A DNA stretch of 64,000 bases, from positions 1 to 64,000 of the forward strand of contig JAEPQH010000012.1 in the NCBI GenBank assembly GCA_017640605.1. Reading direction: 5' to 3'. This DNA is from Balneolaceae bacterium. GTDB lineage: Bacteria; Bacteroidota; Rhodothermia; Balneolales; Balneolaceae. The position numbers and the translations under genes are program-made. The notes under the pieces are model-generated. The model was not told where the DNA came from and searched no databases. It saw only the letters and a program-made list of their open reading frames with translations. Of this stretch, positions 58,107 to 64,000 are shown in pieces. Every line of letters starts with the position of its first letter. The stretch's first letter is position 1.

Positions 58107-61100
58107 CTATTTCAGTAGAATCATCTTTTTAGTTGTAGTATGTGATGAGCTTGTTAATCGATAAATATATACCCCGCTCGATAATCCTGAGGCATCCCAT
58201 ATCACCGAATGGTTTCCGGCACCTTTATTTGAATTAACAAGTTCAGCAACTTTTCTTCCATCTACAGAATACACTGTTAGATTTACTTTGCCAGCTGTAT
58301 GCAATGAATAATTAATTCTTGTTGATGGATTGAACGGATTAGGAAAATTCTGTTCAAGGCTAAATAGATTGGGTTTTAATGTTTCTTCGTTTGGTGTCTG
58401 TTGGTTTTCATCAATAATGATGTAGAACCTAGGTTCGACCATTGATTTCACTTTTATAGGTACATGAACCAAATTCGAGAGCCCGTTAACTACCTTTTTG
58501 TTTTGCTTGTCTATCCTAAAATTATATTCACCAACTTCATTAAGAGAAGTTCTTTGCCCCGTATTAGTGTCCTCCAAATACAAATTAAACTGCTCATCAT
58601 ACCCAGTCAGATTCACTGATAAGGTATACTCGCCACTTTGGGTTGCTTCAACAAATAGTGGAATTCTATGCTTAGAACCGAATTGATTCGGTAAATGTAT
58701 AATGTCTAAGTGATCGTCCAACTTTCGGCTGCTAACCTGAACAAACGGACCATTCAATGGCTGCAGTTTAACGGCATCACCTAATACAGAATGGTTCATA
58801 TCTCCATTTTCGCTAAACTGAATCCATAAAGAATTTGATAAATCATTGCCCTTTACACTCACTTCAAAACTGGAAATCGTGGATGAACTTTGTTTTCCAT
58901 AGAAACTCCCACCACTCGATTTTGAAGAAGTGAAACTAATCGACTGATTATCTACAGCCCCATTATTTTGAACAAAAAATCCTTGATATGGTTTGATCAG
59001 TCCGTCTGTTAAGCTACCTGAGGTTCCATTCCATGAAATCCAATTATTCACCGCTGGATCCCACACATAGGCTACATTGGTGAGTTGATTTCTTGTGGTA
59101 TTATCAAAATCGATGGTTGTAGAGAATGGATTTCCAATTAATGTCCAGGCAGAGTCACCTGAATTAATTGTTGGACTCACACCAATGTTATTCTCGGCAC
59201 CACTTAAACTTAGTGTTTTCGGAAAGCCGTCGCCTGTGCCATCGTAATCATCGTCATCAAATACATATACTAAAAACCCTGAACCGGCATTAATTTCGGA
59301 ACCCAGATCTTGAACCGGCATCCAGTTTGAATTAGAATTGTCTGATGCATTTACGTCCCATACATACACATTTGGAGACCCATGAGGTGTATCAGCACCG
59401 CCCGAAACACCTTGTGTCCAAATAGGTTCAAGCAACTGATCGAAGGATTGTCCGGTTACCGGTACAGAAAGTAAACGCCATCCTTCACTTCCGCTTAGCT
59501 GCATGTCATTTTCTGTGTTGGTGATATTCAAGCTGTTATAGTAAATGGCTTGCTGAGAATCACTACCCGACAGAAAAGTATAGAGCTGAATACTACTCGC
59601 TGAACCTGTATAAGTGCCCGAATCGCTATCCGTTACTCCACCTGAACGGGTGATCGTCCATGTTCCACCACTTGAACTGGTTTGAGATAAAGTGATAGTA
59701 AACTGAGTATCATCGGAATATGCATTGCCAATGCTTCCACCACCGGAAGTTACGTTTTGCACCACATAGTCGTCTCCGCTGCCTTGGTTACCAACTTCAA
59801 ACTTAAATATTGAAGTATTGTCATCAGCCCCGCGGATGTTGATTCCTTTATAACCGGATCTCCAATTTACATCCATTTTAATACTGAATGATTGCCCCGG
59901 TTGAAGATCATGGATTAAATACCGAAACACATCTATGTATGAATTGGAATTGTCTGAATCGGATAAGTAAAATGAATTTCCATCTGCATCAATAGAACTA
60001 CTTCCACCATTTCCCTGCGAGGAAGCTAGTCCTGAACGTCCAGTTGCATTTCCTCCGAAAATCCAGTTTCCGAATCCTTTCCCTCCACCACTGCCATCAA
60101 CCCAGTTATCGTAGTTCGATGCATCATCTTCACCAACTTCAATTTCTCCGGTGTTTGTATACGTAGAATCATTATCTGTGAGGTCTCCTATTCTCAAAAC
60201 CGTTACGCCATGAGCAGGGATGTTTTCCGAATAACTACTCATGCTTCCAAGATCTGAGTGTTCCCACAAATCGCGGACGGTAGCGGGAGTTGAAATTCCC
60301 AGTTCAGTTGAAAAATTAATAGATCGTGATTGAGGCGTATCTTCACGATTAAACAGGGCCACAACCCAATCGCCGTCGCTCATCTGACCTTTCCAAATCT
60401 GGCTATTTACGTTTGTTGGGTCATTCGATAATGGCTTTCCCACAAATCCATCTTTGTTGAGTGCAAGCATTTCCAAATTCTGATAGAACTTTAGATTATC
60501 ACCTACGGTATTATATTGATCAGCCGGTGATAATGGGCCGCCCGCAATCAGATGTAAAGAAATAATAGACTTCTTCTCGTCATCATTAGCCATGGTATTT
60601 AATCGAATGAAGTCGCCATCCAAAATAACACTATCTCGTCCTGCAAGATGCGACCAGTAGATATATCCATCAAAGGTGTTGGCATATTGCGACCAATAAG
60701 CTCGGCGAACACCACGTTGGAGTTCGCTGAATCGTTCCCATCCACCACTCAGAACATCTTCATTCACTCGAAACATGTGCGAATATCTTTTCTCCACTTC
60801 GGCTTCATTGTTTAAACTGGGCATTACCGCCGAGAATAACATTCCGTTGGCGTCACAGGCTTCTTTAATCCATTCCATAGCAGTGATATAATCGCTTTGA
60901 GATCGATCGGGGCCAACCGAACCATAATTTTTATCATAACCATCTTCGAACCAAGAAAGAAAATCTACACGAAAGTATTTAACTCCCATATCGGCAAAGT
61001 GCTGTACATAGCCTTTTACATATTCTTCGGCGCCGGCACTATCAACCTGTACCCAGGTAAACCATTTAGTAGTTTCTGTAGTGTCAATGATTTGTGAAAG

Positions 61101-61556
61101 TGGAATTGAAGTTCCTTTTACCATTAATCCATCATCAACCGCGTCTAAATTTACCCACAACGGATTTTGATAAATTCCCAAATTCATGCCGCGATCCTGA
61201 AGCTCGTTTGCCCACCAGGCGTAATCGTTTGTCCAGTTCTTGGAATGTTTGGAGCGATATCCATTCTCGTTATAGGTGCTGCTGTCGTATTCGTCACCCC
61301 AACCATCAATGGCTACCATATCATACCCATAAGGTTTTAAATGCTGTTCAACGAAATTAATATTCTTCAGAAACAGCTCTTCGGTGATATAATTGGAAGG
61401 CTGGCCGTTTAGCTCTTTTTCGATGTGATACTCATAAACACTCCAATACAAAGGTGCTTTGTGCGGGTTTGTTGGTACACTGATTAATGATTGCCCGAAT
61501 ACAATACCCGGCAAGAAAACCAGACTTAAAAAAAGGATACTTTTTCTATTCCACAT
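58107..61556 (-). CDS. GH27-like hydrolase with beta-sandwich modules and T9SS sorting domain
   Basis: The 1149-residue protein has a signal peptide (LSLVFLPGIVFGQS), a GH27-like TIM barrel (about 30-380) with YDMVAIDGWGDEYD and KYFRVDFLSWFED (Asp198 likely nucleophile), the sandwich ending VRDLWEHSDLGSM, a Ser/Gly/Asn-rich beta module (about 470-665), a T9SS-associated beta region (about 670-1000) and a T9SS type A sorting domain (FPNPFNPSTRINYSL) at the end. It is a larger paralogue of the gene at 48678-50084. T9SS export means release or surface attachment, so it should make the first cuts in the polymer. Confidence 0.82.
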   Translation of the reverse strand: MWNRKSILFLSLVFLPGIVFGQSLISVPTNPHKAPLYWSVYEYHIEKELNGQPSNYITEELFLKNINFVEQHLKPYGYDMVAIDGWGDEYDSSTYNENGYRSKHSKNWTNDYAWWANELQDRGMNLGIYQNPLWVNLDAVDDGLMVKGTSIPLSQIIDTTETTKWFTWVQVDSAGAEEYVKGYVQHFADMGVKYFRVDFLSWFEDGYDKNYGSVGPDRSQSDYITAMEWIKEACDANGMLFSAVMPSLNNEAEVEKRYSHMFRVNEDVLSGGWERFSELQRGVRRAYWSQYANTFDGYIYWSHLAGRDSVILDGDFIRLNTMANDDEKKSIISLHLIAGGPLSPADQYNTVGDNLKFYQNLEMLALNKDGFVGKPLSNDPTNVNSQIWKGQMSDGDWVVALFNREDTPQSRSINFSTELGISTPATVRDLWEHSDLGSMSSYSENIPAHGVTVLRIGDLTDNDSTYTNTGEIEVGEDDASNYDNWVDGSGGGKGFGNWIFGGNATGRSGLASSQGNGGSSSIDADGNSFYLSDSDNSNSYIDVFRYLIHDLQPGQSFSIKMDVNWRSGYKGINIRGADDNTSIFKFEVGNQGSGDDYVVQNVTSGGGSIGNAYSDDTQFTITLSQTSSSGGTWTITRSGGVTDSDSGTYTGSASSIQLYTFLSGSDSQQAIYYNSLNITNTENDMQLSGSEGWRLLSVPVTGQSFDQLLEPIWTQGVSGGADTPHGSPNVYVWDVNASDNSNSNWMPVQDLGSEINAGSGFLVYVFDDDDYDGTGDGFPKTLSLSGAENNIGVSPTINSGDSAWTLIGNPFSTTIDFDNTTRNQLTNVAYVWDPAVNNWISWNGTSGSLTDGLIKPYQGFFVQNNGAVDNQSISFTSSKSSGGSFYGKQSSSTISSFEVSVKGNDLSNSLWIQFSENGDMNHSVLGDAVKLQPLNGPFVQVSSRKLDDHLDIIHLPNQFGSKHRIPLFVEATQSGEYTLSVNLTGYDEQFNLYLEDTNTGQRTSLNEVGEYNFRIDKQNKKVVNGLSNLVHVPIKVKSMVEPRFYIIIDENQQTPNEETLKPNLFSLEQNFPNPFNPSTRINYSLHTAGKVNLTVYSVDGRKVAELVNSNKGAGNHSVIWDASGLSSGVYIYRLTSSSHTTTKKMILLK

Positions 61557-61592
61557 ATAAATAATTACCTCAAAATTTCTGGATTAAAAATT

Positions 61593-61612
61593 CAATCAGA
61601 GATACCTGATTG
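61593..61612 (-). terminator. Weak hairpin after the PID-CTERM-like gene
   Basis: CAATCAG pairs with CTGATTG (7 bp, loop of 6), and a short T-rich run follows on the minus strand. It is too short to be sure of. Confidence 0.35.
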
Positions 61613-61614
61613 GA

Positions 61615-61809
61615 TTATTTGATATCAGTGTTTCTGTTTTTCAATTTCTTTATTGCATATGCCCCACCTGCAGCAGCAAGTAAGCCGAGCCCACCGTCTA
61701 TTGGGGCTTGACTGGGTGCAGAAGGAAGTCCCGGTTGAGCAAGAACTAATGCCGATGTAACCCCGAGTAATAAAATTGATACCAATAAAAATTTTTGTGC
61801 CATGGTCAT
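61615..61809 (-). CDS. Small PID-CTERM-like sorted protein
   Basis: The 64-residue protein has a hydrophobic N-terminal signal (LLVSILLLGVTSALVLAQ), then a Pro-rich stretch, PIDGGLGLLAAAGGAYAIKKL and a basic tail. Pro-Ile-Asp followed by a hydrophobic helix and a basic end is the pattern of PID-CTERM proteins of Bacteroidota, thought to be short secreted substrates of a sorting transpeptidase-like system. No sorting enzyme is in the window. It starts 58 bp upstream of the large GH27-like gene. Confidence 0.72.
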   Translation of the reverse strand: MTMAQKFLLVSILLLGVTSALVLAQPGLPSAPSQAPIDGGLGLLAAAGGAYAIKKLKNRNTDIK

Positions 61810-62093
61810 ATTCTGTTAGTTGTTTCACCGTAGGTAGGGTCGGTTTTACCAGATTAATGGTAGAAATGAAAACCCCGATTTAGAGTATGACTCATAAAAA
61901 AATGCAGAGTACTCAATTTTGTGGAAGCACTTTTCTGATATACAGAGGGCTTATTTTCGAATATGGGAAAAAGCTCTTTGTTTAATCCTGAACAAAATTC
62001 AGATGAGGTAATGGAATTAAATAAACTAATTGCTTCTCTTCGGTAGACTTTATGGGTATTATCTTCACCGTGATAACTCATTAATCGCAGGTT

Positions 62094-63212
62094 TTGAAAT
62101 TCGTAAAGGTGACTGGTATTCTATTGGTAAGTGTGGCAGTGGTACTTGTGGGTGCCACTTTTTTGTATATGAAACAAGATAAATTCGGTGCAAGTCCGGC
62201 TGGAGATCGCTTGGATAAAATCAGGCAATCGGAGCAGTTTGTAGGTGGGATTTTTGTAAATCAGGTTCCAACCCCTGATTTAACCGAAGGCTATTCGATG
62301 TGGGGTGTGTTGTACAATCAATTCTTTAAATCGAACCCGAGAACAAAGCCGAGTAGCCCCATCCCATCCACAAAAACGGACTTATTAAGCTTAACGCATG
62401 AAGAAAACATGCTGGTTTGGTTTGGGCATTCTTCCTTTTTCATGCAGATGGATGGCGTTAGAATTTTAGTGGATCCCGTATTCAGCGGAAATGCTTCACC
62501 AATTCCCGGAACAGTGAAAGCATATCCCGGAACCGATCGCTATGCTGTGGCCGACTTACCCGATATTGATGTATTGCTGATCAGCCATGATCATTACGAC
62601 CATCTCGATCATCGAACTATTCTTGAGTTAAAAGAGAAAACCAGCAAAGTAATATGCGGACTTGGCATAGGTGCTCACTTCGAACAATGGGGATATTCTA
62701 ACGAGCAAATTGACGAACGTGATTGGTACGAACAGGTAGCAATCACTGATTCGTTATCTATTCATGTGTTACCTGCCCGCCACTTTTCGGGGCGAGGATT
62801 GAAGGCCAAAAATACGCTTTGGGCCTCCTATTTGATCGAAACACCAAGTCAAAAAATATATGTTGGTGGAGATTCAGGGTACGGTCCTCACTTTAAAGAA
62901 ATTGGTGAGCAATTTGGTCCAATCGATTTAGCTTTTTTAGATAATGGGCAGTACAACAATGCGTGGAGAGAAATCCATCTTCACCCGGAAGAAGTAATTC
63001 AAGCAACAAAAGATCTCGGAGCTCGTCGACTTTTTCCTGTTCACTCCTCGAAATTTACATTAGCAACGCATCCATGGGACGAACCGCTGAATCGAATTAA
63101 AGCTCTTGCTGAAGAAGCATCTATTCCTCTTATCACACCTGTGATTGGTGAATATGTAGATTTAACCAAGCTTGATGGGATGTTTAAACATTGGTGGGAA
63201 GAGATTAAATGA
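62094..63212 (+). CDS. Metallo-beta-lactamase-fold hydrolase (UlaG/NAPE-PLD-like)
   Basis: The 372-residue protein has an N-terminal membrane helix (VTGILLVSVAVVLVGATFLYM) and an MBL domain with the zinc motif SHDHYDHLDH; VLPARHFSGRG and VGGDSGYGPHF fit the NAPE-PLD/UlaG-like subfamily. The first codon is TTG, as the next ATG would cut into the helix. Substrate is unknown; the soluble part is probably periplasmic. It stands apart from PUL 2 and ends 4 bp from the convergent gene. Confidence 0.85.
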   Translation: MKFVKVTGILLVSVAVVLVGATFLYMKQDKFGASPAGDRLDKIRQSEQFVGGIFVNQVPTPDLTEGYSMWGVLYNQFFKSNPRTKPSSPIPSTKTDLLSLTHEENMLVWFGHSSFFMQMDGVRILVDPVFSGNASPIPGTVKAYPGTDRYAVADLPDIDVLLISHDHYDHLDHRTILELKEKTSKVICGLGIGAHFEQWGYSNEQIDERDWYEQVAITDSLSIHVLPARHFSGRGLKAKNTLWASYLIETPSQKIYVGGDSGYGPHFKEIGEQFGPIDLAFLDNGQYNNAWREIHLHPEEVIQATKDLGARRLFPVHSSKFTLATHPWDEPLNRIKALAEEASIPLITPVIGEYVDLTKLDGMFKHWWEEIK

Positions 63213-63215
63213 GAC

Positions 63216-63743
63216 CTACTCTATAATTTGCGCCCTATCAACAAACCGGATTACAGTACCGCTAATTTGTACATCAATATTAGCCGGAGTGAATAAATAA
63301 GTAGCGATAAATCCTCCGGTAAATGCTGAACTTTCTAAGGTTGGCTCAGATACAGTAACCGCTGCACTTATCATAGATCCCATCAAAGCTATGGATTTAA
63401 CAAATAGCATGATAGAATTAGCCGACGTGTTTCTCATTGATACTTCCAGATTCACGATTGCATCCCCATTATTTTCTTCAATAATCTCATTTAGTTGATT
63501 TGAGATATCCACATCAGATTGAATGTTTAACGTTGAATTTCCCCACTTTTTAAAATCATAACTGAAATCAGTCACGTATTCATATTCATTCTCATTGGCA
63601 AGCTCTCCATCACGTAGAAACACTGACGGTGATTGGGAGATGGGATATTTCAAAGAATTCGCTTCAATCGATAATTTTGTACCAACAGAACAACCAAAGC
63701 CGGTTATCAAAAAAATAAAAATCAGGAAATGATTAATTCTCAT
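63216..63743 (-). CDS. Lipoprotein of unknown function
   Basis: The 175-residue protein has a lipoprotein signal (FLITGFGC) and no recognised family. A hydrophobic stretch (SIMLFVKSIALMGSMISAAV) follows Asn/Asp-rich sequence. It overlaps the end of the upstream partial gene by 11 bp, so the two are expressed together. Confidence 0.65.
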   Translation of the reverse strand: MRINHFLIFIFLITGFGCSVGTKLSIEANSLKYPISQSPSVFLRDGELANENEYEYVTDFSYDFKKWGNSTLNIQSDVDISNQLNEIIEENNGDAIVNLEVSMRNTSANSIMLFVKSIALMGSMISAAVTVSEPTLESSAFTGGFIATYLFTPANIDVQISGTVIRFVDRAQIIE

Positions 63744-63999
63744 CGTTCTGACCCTTCGTGTTTATATCGTAAAAAGTACCGTTTTGAGTAAGAGTTTTAA
63801 TCGTATAACTCCCAATTTCTGACTCACTCCCGGTAATTGATCCGGCAATCATACCAAAAATCATTGCTCCTAGCTTTACCCCGTGTTTGATTTCTAAATC
63901 GATGGAAGTATTGCCGAAAAAGAGACTTGGATGTTTATTAAGCTTATAAACAATAGCAGAATCTATCGTGCTGCTTACATACTCACCGCCGGTATAGCT
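63733..63999 (-). CDS. Unknown gene, C-terminal part (cut by right edge)
   Basis: A frame open from 63999 to TAA at 63733-63735 gives 88 residues with a Gly-rich, zipper-like helix (GVKLGAMIFGMIAGSITGSE). The ATG of the next gene lies within its last codons. The beginning is outside the window and the family is not known. Confidence 0.6.
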   Translation of the reverse strand, partial: SYTGGEYVSSTIDSAIVYKLNKHPSLFFGNTSIDLEIKHGVKLGAMIFGMIAGSITGSESEIGSYTIKTLTQNGTFYDINTKGQNDEN

Positions 64000-64000
64000 G

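Noticed and set aside
61854-62081. 75-residue minus-strand ORF between the PID-CTERM-like gene and the MBL gene
   Set aside because: It has no signal, domain or coding feel, and lies across the promoter region of the flanking genes.

Overview
The window looks like a piece of chromosome from a marine member of the Balneolota/Rhodothermota (Bacteroidota-like) group. The reasons are SusC/SusD pairs, four proteins ending in a YPNPFNP-type T9SS sorting domain, many lipoproteins, few clear Shine-Dalgarno sequences, and a small protein resembling the PID-CTERM family. The genus cannot be read from the sequence.

Layout. Bases 1-533 hold the end of an insertion sequence and two tandem units of REP/dRS3-like hairpins. 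Bases 558-5780 are ordinary accessory genes: a TolB/TPR/AraC regulator, an NmrA-type reductase with a DUF1772 membrane protein and an AraC regulator, and an outer-membrane-type protein. Bases 6154-41197 form a large polysaccharide utilisation locus (PUL 1): six Cys-type sulfatases (one fused to GH16, FISUMP and T9SS modules), SusC/SusD, two GH128-like lipoproteins, a GH2 beta-galactosidase, an SGNH esterase, a beta-helix protein, a lipoprotein formylglycine-generating enzyme, a vSGLT-like sodium/galactose symporter, and galM, galK, galT and galE. A LacI-family regulator sits inside it. Seven near-identical palindromes (core TGTTANCGNTAACA) lie upstream of nearly every transcription unit of PUL 1, so the locus reads as one galactose-responsive regulon.

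Bases 41312-43907 are a metal-export P-type ATPase and an AraC regulator carrying an HMA-like metal-binding segment. Bases 44123-61809 are a second PUL (PUL 2), almost all on the minus strand: ECF sigma factor, FecR anti-sigma, SusC with an STN signalling domain, SusD, two SusE/F-like binding proteins, two GH27-like hydrolases, a six-hairpin glycosidase and a PID-CTERM-like peptide. It has none of the PUL 1 palindromes and is probably controlled by sigma/anti-sigma signalling. Bases 62094-64000 hold a metallo-beta-lactamase-fold hydrolase and two poorly known genes, one cut by the right edge.

Working model. PUL 1 takes apart a sulfated galactan. Secreted sulfatases and the sulfatase-GH16 protein open the polymer, SusCD imports fragments, periplasmic sulfatases (activated by the local FGE) and GH2 release galactose, the symporter takes it up, and the Leloir enzymes feed it into glycolysis. 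No gene for 3,6-anhydrogalactose use was seen, and the GH128-like enzymes suggest a 1,3-linked backbone, so a sulfated beta-1,3-galactan of green-algal type is a better guess than agar or carrageenan. PUL 2 probably targets an alpha-linked glycan (clan GH-D enzymes), but its substrate is not evident.
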